From assembly GCA_030263715.1 (NCBI GenBank), contig SZPM01000003.1, positions 124,001-188,000 of the forward strand: a stretch of DNA of 64,000 nt, read 5' to 3'. The number at the start of each line of letters is the position of its first letter. Position 1 is the stretch's first letter. The notes under the pieces were generated by a model. That model saw only the letters and a list, made by a program, of their open reading frames with translations. It had not been told where the DNA came from and did not search any database. The position numbers were made by a program, and so were the translations under genes. Positions 17,160-25,561 of this stretch are shown here, piece by piece. The DNA is from ATM1 sp003577165 (GTDB taxonomy: Bacteria; Armatimonadota; Fimbriimonadia; Fimbriimonadales; ATM1).

Positions 17160-18078
17160 CTGGGAGCATTCCCTTCTGGCGAGCCAACTTCCAACGATCG
17201 TGCATCCAAAGCCACTGCTCAGGATGTTCGCGAATAATGCGCTCGATCGCCGCGTTCACCTCGGTCATGATCCGCGCAGCGTCTTCCATCCGTTCTCCGA
17301 CGAGGGGCGGGATCTCGATCGGAGAGACTCGGACCGTGTATCCGCCAGTCTCATTCTCGAAGCAGAAACAGGTGACCATAGGCGCGCCGGAACGAAGGTG
17401 TAAGACTGCAGGCCCTGCGACCGTGCCTGCCGGAAACCCAAAGAACGGAACGTAGAGTTCGTCGTGATTCTGATCGGGCAGTATCATTACGATCCGGTTT
17501 GCGGCAAGACTTCGCAGCACGGGCCTCGCCGCTGAGCCGCGAGGAAAGATCTCGACCCCCTCTTGGGCTCGGATCTTGTTGACCAGATTCGTGGTGGTGC
17601 GATCATTCGCGTCTCGGGCGATTGCGGACACCTCGTACCCCTTGTGGTGGAGAAACAGGCCCGCCCACTCCCAGTTCCCGAAGTGCGCCGTGATAACCAG
17701 CGCTCCTCGCCCTTGCGCAAGCGCCGCTTCGAGATGCTCGAATCCCTCCTCACGTGTCAACTCGTCGACGTTGGATGGCCTCGTCTTGAATGCACGAAGA
17801 AAGCGCATGGTGGTGCGGCCGAAGTGCTCGAACACTTGCCTCGCCGTCTTGCGCACTTTGGCGTCGTCCCAATCCGGGAAGCACATCTTGAGATTGGAGA
17901 TCGTCCTCTCCCTTTGCTTTTTCGCTACGGACATCGCGAAGCGACCGATAAACGCGCCAACTCGGTCTGCCGTCTTCGCAGGCAACCAGCCTGCGATGGG
18001 AATGAAAACTCTCAGCAGACAGCCTCCTGCAGCCGAGATCGTCTTCCGCTTTAGCGACGTCGTTCTGCGGTCAGCCAT
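17152..18078 (-). CDS. Lipid A biosynthesis acyltransferase (LpxL/HtrB family)
   Basis: A 308-residue membrane-associated acyltransferase. It has one N-terminal hydrophobic segment (LLRVFIPIAGWLP). The catalytic HX4E motif is HFGNWE, followed by FPRGSAARPVLRSL and ILPDQNHDELYVPFFG (the conserved DQ and F-G-F segments). The C-terminal EHPEQWLWMHDRWK matches the family ending. Family members add secondary acyl chains to lipid A. It overlaps lpxK by 28 nt at the 5' end and the glycosyltransferase by 8 nt at the 3' end, so the three genes are translationally linked. Confidence 0.9.
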   Translation of the reverse strand: MADRRTTSLKRKTISAAGGCLLRVFIPIAGWLPAKTADRVGAFIGRFAMSVAKKQRERTISNLKMCFPDWDDAKVRKTARQVFEHFGRTTMRFLRAFKTRPSNVDELTREEGFEHLEAALAQGRGALVITAHFGNWEWAGLFLHHKGYEVSAIARDANDRTTTNLVNKIRAQEGVEIFPRGSAARPVLRSLAANRIVMILPDQNHDELYVPFFGFPAGTVAGPAVLHLRSGAPMVTCFCFENETGGYTVRVSPIEIPPLVGERMEDAARIMTEVNAAIERIIREHPEQWLWMHDRWKLARQKGMLPGG

Positions 18079-19058
18079 GACAACAGCGCTTCCTCCTCAC
18101 ACGGATTGGTGTCCATTTCCAACACAAACCAATTGCCTCCAATGTCGTCGCGGCGTTCGAGTTTAACCGCGTCCTTCGCCGTTACGATCCAATCGCCCTC
18201 ACTCGGCATCGGTCCATCCATGGAATCGTGATCTTTCAGAGCCACAGTCGTCGCGAGTTCACATCCCAACTCCCGCAATGCGGCATAGAACCTTTCGGGC
18301 CGCGCGATTGCACAAAGCGCGTTGACTCGCCAGCCCTTCAGCGATTCGATCGTTCGATGTTCGTCCGTTTTGAGGCCGCGAACTCCCGTGAACCTGCGAA
18401 CGAAAGTGAAGGTCGGCTTTTGTGAGTCGCCCTCGACCGGTTTGCATTCCGATACCCAGGTGGCAATCGCTGCTGCCCGCTTGAGACCTCCAACAGGCTC
18501 GCGAAGCGGACCTGCCGGAAGGCAGCGCTTGTTCGCCGAGTTGGGGTCCCAGATGACGAGGTCCGCGTCGCGCGCCAGGCGCAGGTGTTGGAATCCGTCG
18601 TCGAGTAGCAATATCGTCGGTTGGTAGCGCGCCGCGGTCTGGGCCGCCCACACTCGATCTCTTCCCACGAGCAGCGGCACGTCGGGGAGTTTCGTCCGGA
18701 TCAGCGCGGCCTCGTCGCCCACCGCGCCCGCGTCGGCCGCCTCACGCGGCTCCACCACCACGCCGCTGTTCCACGCTGGGGACCCATATCCGCTCGCGCT
18801 GATGGCGACCCGGACGCCGGATCTTTCGAGGAGCCTCGCGCAGGCAAGCGTCAGAGGCGTCTTTCCGAGGCCGCCGACCTGAAGGTTGCCGATTGCGATC
18901 GTGCGGAACTCGGGTCGGAAAGGCCGCTTCAGTCCTAACCGGTAAATGGCTTCATACGACTCCCACCCGAACCCATACAGCCAACTGGCGGGGAGGAGAA
19001 GTGCGGAAATCAAACGATCCGTCGGGGTTCGCAACTCCCAGACGTCCTCCAACGACAC
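18051..19058 (-). CDS. lpxK: Tetraacyldisaccharide 4'-kinase
   Basis: A 335-residue kinase that phosphorylates the lipid A precursor at the 4' position, at the inner membrane. The P-loop is GNLQVGGLGKTPLT, followed by the family markers SASGYGS, DEAALIRTKLPDVPLLVGRDR, LLLDDGFQHLRLARDADLVIWD, and LPAGPLREP. Length is normal (about 330). A longer frame exists, but the GTG at 19058 (MSLEDVWELR) sits exactly 6 nt after a CATACT box. It is the first gene of an LPS operon with the acyltransferase and glycosyltransferase. Its presence indicates the organism makes lipid A. Confidence 0.94.
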   Translation of the reverse strand: MSLEDVWELRTPTDRLISALLLPASWLYGFGWESYEAIYRLGLKRPFRPEFRTIAIGNLQVGGLGKTPLTLACARLLERSGVRVAISASGYGSPAWNSGVVVEPREAADAGAVGDEAALIRTKLPDVPLLVGRDRVWAAQTAARYQPTILLLDDGFQHLRLARDADLVIWDPNSANKRCLPAGPLREPVGGLKRAAAIATWVSECKPVEGDSQKPTFTFVRRFTGVRGLKTDEHRTIESLKGWRVNALCAIARPERFYAALRELGCELATTVALKDHDSMDGPMPSEGDWIVTAKDAVKLERRDDIGGNWFVLEMDTNPCEEEALLSWLTAERRR

Positions 19059-19064
19059 GGGGCG

Positions 19065-19070
19065 AGTATG
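19065..19070 (-). promoter_or_regulatory. -10 box of the lpxK operon
   Basis: CATACT ends 6 nt before the lpxK GTG. No Shine-Dalgarno is present. It decides the start codon of lpxK. Confidence 0.5.
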
Positions 19071-19149
19071 CCTGATTGACGGCCCGAAATCTGAACGCGT
19101 TGGGGCGGGCGGAGGGGATCGGGTCGGGTACAACGCATCCCTTGTCGGT

Positions 19150-19224
19150 GAGCCGGTAGCTCAGGGGTAGAGCAACGGCCTTTTAAGCCGTGGGTCGTGG
19201 GTTCGATCCCCACCCGGCTCACCA
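19150..19224 (+). tRNA. tRNA-Lys (TTT)
   Basis: A full cloverleaf. The acceptor stem GAGCCGG/CCGGCTC is followed by encoded ACCA. D-arm GCTC/GAGC. The anticodon stem ACGGC/GCCGT encloses the loop CTTTTAA, giving anticodon TTT (Lys). T-arm GTGGG TTCGATC CCCAC. A TACAAC box lies 15 nt upstream. Confidence 0.97.
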
Positions 19225-19431
19225 GAAACAGACTCGAATACCAACCGGAATCCTGAGCCTGCGCCAGGTTCAGTGACAGCCCACCTCCGTTGGTATGCAA
19301 ATTGCAGAGCCATTGGAACTGGAACTCATAACAGGCATCCCAGTCTGAACATCAGAGGGAAGCCGGGGACGGGAAACCCGTGACGGTAGAATGGACTGTC
19401 TGTCGGCTGGCCCGTGAGAAGGAGATTCGAG

Positions 19432-20874
19432 ATGCTGCTCAAGAAGGTCGTATTGGTATTAGCCGCCATCTGCGTGGTGGCCGTGTCGCAGGCTCAGACA
19501 CCCACAGAACGGCTTCAAGAAGCGATCGCTCTCTACAAGGCCGAGAAGTTGCCGGAATCGCTTGGCTTGCTGCAGGGCCTTGCGAAAGAGTTCCCACAAG
19601 ACCCCGACGTTCTGCAGTGGCTTGGCTTCGTTCATCTCAAGATGGGCAACCCCACGGAAGCCATACCGCCACTCGAAAAGGCCGCCGAGTTGCTTCCGAA
19701 GAACATCGAACTGCTCAATAATTTGGGGGGGGCCTACATGGCCGTGGAGCAGTACGACAAAGCGTTGCGCGTCTATGGCGACGCAGTGACGCTTCAGCCC
19801 AGGTTCTTTGACGGTTGGTACAACATCGGCATCATTCGCCAGAAGCAGGGCCAAAACGACTCGGCCATCGAAGCGTACACAAAAGCGCTCATCATCAGGC
19901 CTGATGAGCCTTTCACGCTCAACAACTTGGGTGCCGCTTACACTTCGAAGGGAATGCACGAAAAGGCCGCAGAGTGCTTCGTCAAGGCAGCGAACCAACG
20001 GCGGGACAAGCCTGTGTTCGCCAAGAACGCAGGACTCGCGCTGGTGAGGCTCGGCAAAGCAGCCGAAGCCATCCCACACCTCGAAGCGGCAGAGAAGGGG
20101 CTTCCTGGCGATGTCGACACGCTCGCGGGCCTTGCGCAGGCGTATAGCGCTACCGGAAAAACCGACCGAGCGCTGCAGATGTTGGAACAAGTCGTCAAGA
20201 GCGTTCCCAACGACGCCACGCTTTGGTACAACCTCGGCGTGCTCCAAGGGAAGGTCGGCCGCGTCGCGGATTCGATTCAATCTTATCGCCGTTCGCTCGA
20301 GATTCTTCCCACGGATCAAGACTGCATGACGAATCTCGGACTCGCGCATATGCAATTGGGCGAGTTCATAGAGGCGGAATCAGTCTTCAATAGGGCAGTT
20401 GACCTGTTCCCGGGAAGCGCTGAAGCAAAACTCAATCTTGCTGCGGCCTACTCCAAGCAGGGGAAGTACGCCGAAGCCATCGCGATGTGGAAGATCGTGA
20501 TTCGGTCGTATCCGGCTCGTCACGATGTTCGCCTGTCTCTCGCCAACGCTCTTTACTTGACGGGAGACAACGAGGGAGCCGCGTATCACTATCGCCAACT
20601 GCTCCTCGGCAATCCAAAGCACTTCGAGGCCATGAACGGCCTCGGTCTCATCGACTATCGGGCCAACCGGATGACGGACGCCGAGAAGAGGTTCCGCGAC
20701 GCGATCAGCGCCAATCCGAAGTTCGTGCAAGCCTATAACAACCTCGCAGTTACGCTCGAACGGCTCAATAAGAAGGAAGAGGCCATCCGCATGTTGAAAA
20801 AGGCACTGGAGATTGACCCGACGTACGGCGAGGCAAGGAAGAACTTGGAGCGCCTTCAATCCTCGGGTCGTTAG
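19432..20874 (+). CDS. Exported TPR-repeat protein
   Basis: A 480-residue protein with a signal peptide (MLLKKVVLVLAAICVVAVSQA) and then about twelve tetratricopeptide repeats of 34 residues. The TPR consensus (W..LG......G...EAI..Y..AL...P) recurs, for example GWYNIGIIRQKQGQNDSAIEAY. It is probably periplasmic and a protein-protein scaffold, partner unknown. The start is the ATG preceded by AAGGAG at 7 nt; an upstream in-frame GTG at 19414 overlaps that site. A TAGAAT box lies some 40 nt upstream. NAD kinase follows after 7 nt. Confidence 0.88.
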   Translation: MLLKKVVLVLAAICVVAVSQAQTPTERLQEAIALYKAEKLPESLGLLQGLAKEFPQDPDVLQWLGFVHLKMGNPTEAIPPLEKAAELLPKNIELLNNLGGAYMAVEQYDKALRVYGDAVTLQPRFFDGWYNIGIIRQKQGQNDSAIEAYTKALIIRPDEPFTLNNLGAAYTSKGMHEKAAECFVKAANQRRDKPVFAKNAGLALVRLGKAAEAIPHLEAAEKGLPGDVDTLAGLAQAYSATGKTDRALQMLEQVVKSVPNDATLWYNLGVLQGKVGRVADSIQSYRRSLEILPTDQDCMTNLGLAHMQLGEFIEAESVFNRAVDLFPGSAEAKLNLAAAYSKQGKYAEAIAMWKIVIRSYPARHDVRLSLANALYLTGDNEGAAYHYRQLLLGNPKHFEAMNGLGLIDYRANRMTDAEKRFRDAISANPKFVQAYNNLAVTLERLNKKEEAIRMLKKALEIDPTYGEARKNLERLQSSGR

Positions 20875-20881
20875 CCCGCGG

Positions 20882-21730
20882 ATGCCGAGATTTCACTTCC
20901 TGGTCAATAGCCAGAGAACCGACGCCGTTCGCTCAGCCCGAGACACGGCGGCGTGGCTTCGCGAACATGGAGTCGATGTTTACTTCGACTACGAATCCGG
21001 TGCGCTCCTCGACGAGGCGTCCGTTCACCTCAACGAACTCGGTAGCGCAGACCTCGTGGTTACCTTTGGCGGAGATGGCACCCTAATTCGGGCAGCAGGT
21101 TTCTGCAGCGAACGACCGACTCCCATTCTTGGCGTCTACTTCGGGCGCTTTGGATTCGTAACCCAGTGCGACCCGCAGGAAGTAAGAACGGCCTTGCGCC
21201 AATTCCTCGACGGTGAAAGCGAGTTTGACGACCGTCTCATGATCAAAGGGGAACTCGTGCGGGGGGCGGAGTCCGTGGCGACTCTGCACGCTCTCAACGA
21301 AGTCGCCGTTCAGCGTTCCATCGCAACGCGGATGATGATCTTTCGCGTGAGCATTGACTGGGAAGACGTCACCTCGTACCCTGCGGACGGCTTGCTCGTC
21401 GCGACGCCAACCGGCTCGACCGCCTATTCTCTCAGCGCGGGCGGCCCAGTTGTCGAGCCGCGCGTCCAGGCGATGATCTTGACGCCCATCACCCCTCACT
21501 CACTAGGCGCGAGACCTTTGGTGTTGTCGCCCGACAGCCGGGTCGAAATGACGGTCGACGTCCAGGGCGATGCCGTGTTCTCCGCAGATGGCCAGTATCG
21601 CCTGAACATGCTCTCAGGGGACAAGGTCGTGGTTACCCGGTCGGAAAGAGTCACACGCTTGGTCCAGGTGGACCGAACCGATTTCCTAATGAAGCTCCGA
21701 ACCAGGCTCCTCTGGGGCGCCCGGAGCTGA
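20882..21730 (+). CDS. nadK: NAD kinase
   Basis: A 282-residue cytoplasmic enzyme making NADP from NAD. Signatures: VVTFGGDGTLIRAA (the GGDG catalytic motif), FGRFGFVT, HALNEVAVQR (the NE motif), DGLLVATPTGSTAYSLSAGGPVV, and LTPITPHSLGARPLVL. Length and motif order are normal. The ATG at 20882, 7 nt after the TPR gene, gives the expected N-terminus MPRFHFLVNSQR; the longer frame into the TPR gene is not credible. Probably co-transcribed with the TPR gene. Confidence 0.95.
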   Translation: MPRFHFLVNSQRTDAVRSARDTAAWLREHGVDVYFDYESGALLDEASVHLNELGSADLVVTFGGDGTLIRAAGFCSERPTPILGVYFGRFGFVTQCDPQEVRTALRQFLDGESEFDDRLMIKGELVRGAESVATLHALNEVAVQRSIATRMMIFRVSIDWEDVTSYPADGLLVATPTGSTAYSLSAGGPVVEPRVQAMILTPITPHSLGARPLVLSPDSRVEMTVDVQGDAVFSADGQYRLNMLSGDKVVVTRSERVTRLVQVDRTDFLMKLRTRLLWGARS

Positions 21731-21778
21731 GCGCCTTGACGGGGCTCCTGCCTCCGCCCCATAATCGCCGTCTAACCC

Positions 21779-21869
21779 GGAGCGGTGTCCGAGTGGTCGA
21801 AGGAGCGCGATTGGAAATCGCGTACTCGTGAATAGCGGGTCGTGGGTTCGAATCCCACCCGCTCCGCCA
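21779..21869 (+). tRNA. tRNA-Ser (GGA)
   Basis: A class II tRNA with a long variable arm. Acceptor GGAGCGG/CCGCTCC with discriminator G and encoded CCA. The anticodon stem CGCGA/TCGCG encloses the loop TTGGAAA, giving anticodon GGA (Ser). The T-arm is GTGGG TTCGAAT CCCAC. CATAAT at 21760-21765 is a likely -10. Confidence 0.97.
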
Positions 21870-21901
21870 GAAAACTGAAAGAGAGGCGACGCGCCTAAGG
21901 G

Positions 21902-23923
21902 CTAATAATGCCAGTCGAGGTCCGTGACCTCTTTCGCGTGCTTCTCGATGTACTCCCGCCGAGGCTCGACCTTGTCGCCCATGAGCCTTGAGAAGATCAT
22001 CTCCGTTTCGATCTCGTCTTCAGGCGTCAGGCGAATCTGAAGCAGAGTTCGGGTGCTGGGGTTCATTGCCGTCTCTTCGAGTTCCTCCGGATTCATCTCG
22101 CCAAGCCCCTTGAACCTCGTGATCTGCACGTCCTTCTTCTTCAGTGACCGCACGATTTCGTCGCGCTCCTGCTCGTCTTGCGCGTAATACCTCTCGTCTT
22201 TGCCCGCCTTGATCGTGAACAGCGGAGGCTTCGCCAAATACACCATGCCGTGGTCGATGATCGGCTTCATGTAGCGATAGAAGAACGTCAGCAGCAGAGT
22301 GCGTATATGCTCGCCGTCGACGTCGGCGTCAGTCAGCAAAATGATCTTGCCGTACCGGATCTTGGAGATGTCGAATCCGTGGGCGCTGCCGTTGCCTTCC
22401 GCATCGTCATGTTCGCGCCCGACGCTGATGTCAATTCCTGTTCCGAGGCTCGAAATCAGCGCCTTGATCTCGTTGTTGTCGAGCGCCTTGTCCACTCGCG
22501 CTCTTTCGACGTTGAGAATCTTGCCCTTGATCGGAAGAACCGCCTGGAATCGCCTGTCCCTCGCCCCCTTTGCGGGCCCCGCAGCCGAGTCGCCCTCGAC
22601 GATGAACAACTCCGTCTTCATCGGGTCCTTCTCGATGCAGTCGACGAGTTTGGCGGCTAAGCCGAACGAATCGAGCGCGCTGCTGCGTTTGACGGCCTCG
22701 GCGGCCTTCCTGGCTGCTTCCCTCGCCCTCTGCTCGATGATCGCCTTCTCGACGATTCGCTTCGCGATGGCCGGGTTCTCATCGAAGAACTCGCCGAGCG
22801 CTTCTCCCATGATGGAGTTGACCAACCCCTCGACTTCGCCGTTCCCCAACTTCGTTTTCGTCTGACCCTCGAACTGTGGGTGCAGCAGCTTCACGGAGAT
22901 CACCATCGTCAAGCCGCCACGGACATCCTCGCCGATAAAGTTCTGTTCCTTCTCCTTGAGCAGGTTCACCTTGCGCGCGTAGTTGTTGATCACGCGAGTT
23001 AGGGCAGTCTTCGCGCCGGTCGTGTGAGTCCCGCCCTCTATCGTGTTGATGTTGTTGGCGAAGGAGAGGATGTTCTCCTTATAGCCTGTGTGATACTGCA
23101 GCGCTACCTCGACCTCGGTGTCTTCTCGAGTCTTCTTGAAGTAGATCGGCTTGTGGAGCACGTCGTGCGACTCGTTGATGTCCTGCACGAGCGCTTTGAT
23201 GCCGTCCTTAAAGTGGAAAGTCTCGTTCTCGTCGGGGTTCTTCTCATTGACGAACTCGATCGAGACGTTGGGGTTCAAGTACGCCAGCTCGCGGATACGC
23301 GTCTTGAAGATGTGTGAGTCGTACTTGATGTCCTCGAAGATCTTCGAGTCGGCCATCCAGCGGGTTGCGGTTCCTTTGCCGGTGGCCTTGCCGATCTCCT
23401 TCACGTCCGCTTCCGGTACGCCTCGCTTGTACTTTTGGTAGTACTTCTTTCCATCTCGCTCAACCGTCACCTCGCACCACTCGGAGAGCGCGTTGACGCA
23501 CGAAACGCCGACGCCGTGGAGCCCACCGGAAACCCGATATCCCCCGCCACCGAACTTTCCGCCCGCGTGCAAGACCGTCATCACGACCTGCAGCGCGGAA
23601 ACGCCGTACTTCTCGTGCTTGTCGACCGGAATGCCGCGGCCGTTGTCGACGACGCTCAGAGAGTTGTCCGTGTGAAGCGTGCAGACGATCTTGTCGCAGT
23701 GCCCGGCCAGCGCCTCGTCGATCGAGTTGTCGAGCACTTCGTTGAAGAGGTGGTGCAGCCCCCTCGAACCCGTGTCTCCAATGTACATCGCGGGCCTCTG
23801 GCGGACCGCTTCGAGCCCCTCTAAAACCGTGATGTTCTCGGCCGTGTACTCGCTGTCCACGACGCGCGATAGAGATTCTTCTTCGGGTTCCGGACGCGCC
23901 TTTTTGGTGTTGGTCTTGGCCAT
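21902..23923 (-). CDS. gyrB: DNA gyrase subunit B (type IIA topoisomerase ATPase subunit)
   Basis: A 673-residue ATPase subunit. The GHKL ATP site is visible in EVLDNSIDEALAGHCD, DNGRGIPVD, and the lid GGGGYRVSGGLHGVGVSCVNALS. The transducer carries QTKTKLGN. The TOPRIM domain has VEGDSAAGPAKGARDR, PIKGKILNVERA and LLTDADVDGEHIRTLLLTF. The C-terminus has QITRFKGLGEMNPEELEETAMNP. The EGDSAAG variant and lack of a gyrA neighbour leave ParE as an alternative, but the overall pattern favours GyrB. A TATAAT 71 nt upstream implies a genuine leader, unlike many neighbours. Confidence 0.93.
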   Translation of the reverse strand: MAKTNTKKARPEPEEESLSRVVDSEYTAENITVLEGLEAVRQRPAMYIGDTGSRGLHHLFNEVLDNSIDEALAGHCDKIVCTLHTDNSLSVVDNGRGIPVDKHEKYGVSALQVVMTVLHAGGKFGGGGYRVSGGLHGVGVSCVNALSEWCEVTVERDGKKYYQKYKRGVPEADVKEIGKATGKGTATRWMADSKIFEDIKYDSHIFKTRIRELAYLNPNVSIEFVNEKNPDENETFHFKDGIKALVQDINESHDVLHKPIYFKKTREDTEVEVALQYHTGYKENILSFANNINTIEGGTHTTGAKTALTRVINNYARKVNLLKEKEQNFIGEDVRGGLTMVISVKLLHPQFEGQTKTKLGNGEVEGLVNSIMGEALGEFFDENPAIAKRIVEKAIIEQRAREAARKAAEAVKRSSALDSFGLAAKLVDCIEKDPMKTELFIVEGDSAAGPAKGARDRRFQAVLPIKGKILNVERARVDKALDNNEIKALISSLGTGIDISVGREHDDAEGNGSAHGFDISKIRYGKIILLTDADVDGEHIRTLLLTFFYRYMKPIIDHGMVYLAKPPLFTIKAGKDERYYAQDEQERDEIVRSLKKKDVQITRFKGLGEMNPEELEETAMNPSTRTLLQIRLTPEDEIETEMIFSRLMGDKVEPRREYIEKHAKEVTDLDWHY

Positions 23924-23994
23924 TATCGTAAGTGAGAGAAACGTGCAGGATTCAGGAAAAAAGTGGGCACAAATGGACCCTTCCGCACCGTGAA

Positions 23995-24000
23995 ATTATA
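23995..24000 (-). promoter_or_regulatory. -10 box of gyrB
   Basis: A perfect TATAAT on the minus strand, 71 nt before the gyrB ATG. The intervening leader is T-rich in part (CACTTTTTTCC) and has no obvious Shine-Dalgarno. Confidence 0.55.
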
Positions 24001-24010
24001 CCCGTGCGGG

Positions 24011-25561
24011 CTACGTCAAAACAGCATCGGCGGCGGGTTTTCCCCAGCCTCCTCCGCCTGGCGTCTCGATCCGAACGACATCGTCCTGAGCAAGCCGAAC
24101 CACGTCGCGTGACCCAAGGGGTCGAGACTCTCCTCGACGAAGAAGTAGGTTCCTTCCGGGCGAGCCGGGCGCGCCCCCTTGCGCTCCGCACGGCCCGGAT
24201 GTTCGGCGCTCCGTCATCAGGCTCAGCGTCACCTCGTCCTCAAGAACTTCGAATTCGCGGATCACTCCGTCGCCGCCGCTATGCACTCCGTCGCCTCCGC
24301 TGCCGCGCCGCATTTCGTAGCGTGAGAACCTCACTGGCAATTCGATTTCCATCGCCTCGATGGGAGTGTTCCGGGTGTTCGTCATGTGGGTGTGGACTGC
24401 GCTCGCACCCGCTCGATTCGGCCCCCCTCCGGCGCCTCCGGCAATCGTTTCGTAGTAAGCCCATTCGTCAGTGCCGAGGGCAAGGTTGTTCATCGTCCCC
24501 TGACTGCAAGCAGGTGCCAGGTCGGGAAGCGCCTGTTGCAGCGTTCTCAGAATTGCGTCGACTGTGCGCTGACTCGTCTCCGTGTTTCCGGCAACGACAG
24601 GCGCCGGATAGACGGCGTTGAGAATCGTGCCGGCAGGGACATTCACGGACACAGGCGCAAAACACCCATGATTCGCGGGCGCTTCAGAACAGAGGCAGCG
24701 GACAACGTAATAGCACGCCGATCGCGTTACTGCCTCGGTTGCGTTGATTCCCATCGGAGCCAGCGGACTCGTCCCGGAAAAGTCGAATGTGATCCCGCCG
24801 TTTCCATCGCACTCAATCCGTAGGCAGATATTCAGAACCTCACCGTCGTCGAGCGGATCGAGGCTCTCCCGTGCAGTCCACTCGCCTCGCGGAACGCTTC
24901 TCAGGAAGTTACGCGTGTGAGCCTCGGAGTAGGCGAGGCACTGGGCGATGCGCTCGTCGAACTCGTCGCCCCACCGGTTCGCCAGAGAGGACAGGCGATC
25001 CGCGCCGACGAGGTTCGCTGCCGCTTGCGCCTGAAGGTCGCCTATCCGCTCCTTCGGGTTCCTCATCTGGCCCGCAAGTTCGGCGATGAGTTCGGCGGTC
25101 GCTTCCTGTGGCCGGACGAGGACGCCTTCTTCGTGCACCGACGGCGCCGGAGCAAAACTCCCCGGGCTGCTTCCGCCCACGTCGGCATGGTGAGCACGAT
25201 TCGCGACATAGCCGATGATCCTCCCTCGCACTTCAACGGCGCGTAGGAATGTGATGTCCGGAAGGTGCGTCCCGGCGAAAAAGGGGTCGTTCGAGATGTA
25301 CGTTCGGCCCGCCTCGATGCTGGGGCCGTCGGCAAGCCACTTTTGCAGAAGGAACTCCATCGCGCCCAAATGGACCGGGATGTGAGCCGCCTGCGCTGCC
25401 AACAGTCCCGACGACGTAAACAGCCCGCAGGAGTAGTCCCTGCGCTCTTTGATGTTCGGAGAGAAGGAGCTTCGCTCGAGTACGGTCCCCATCTCCTCCG
25501 CAATGCTGGACAACAACTGTGAGTACAGGCCAACGCTTGCGGCGTCGAATCCGGTCGTCAT
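24011..25561 (-). CDS. Hydantoinase B/oxoprolinase family protein
   Basis: A 516-residue protein of the HyuB family (ATP-dependent hydantoin or 5-oxoproline hydrolase, acetone/acetophenone carboxylase beta-type subunit). Recognisable segments: SIAEEMGTVLERSSFSPNIKERRDYSCGLF, NDPFFAGTHLPDITF, GYVANRAHHADVGGSSPGS, FDFSGTSPLAPMGINAT, and YETIAGGAGGGPNRAG near the C-terminus. The partner HyuA is not in the window. The start codon ATG overlaps the hslU stop in ATGA, so its translation is coupled to hslU, an unusual pairing. Substrate unknown. Confidence 0.88.
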   Translation of the reverse strand: MTTGFDAASVGLYSQLLSSIAEEMGTVLERSSFSPNIKERRDYSCGLFTSSGLLAAQAAHIPVHLGAMEFLLQKWLADGPSIEAGRTYISNDPFFAGTHLPDITFLRAVEVRGRIIGYVANRAHHADVGGSSPGSFAPAPSVHEEGVLVRPQEATAELIAELAGQMRNPKERIGDLQAQAAANLVGADRLSSLANRWGDEFDERIAQCLAYSEAHTRNFLRSVPRGEWTARESLDPLDDGEVLNICLRIECDGNGGITFDFSGTSPLAPMGINATEAVTRSACYYVVRCLCSEAPANHGCFAPVSVNVPAGTILNAVYPAPVVAGNTETSQRTVDAILRTLQQALPDLAPACSQGTMNNLALGTDEWAYYETIAGGAGGGPNRAGASAVHTHMTNTRNTPIEAMEIELPVRFSRYEMRRGSGGDGVHSGGDGVIREFEVLEDEVTLSLMTERRTSGPCGAQGGAPGSPGRNLLLRRGESRPLGSRDVVRLAQDDVVRIETPGGGGWGKPAADAVLT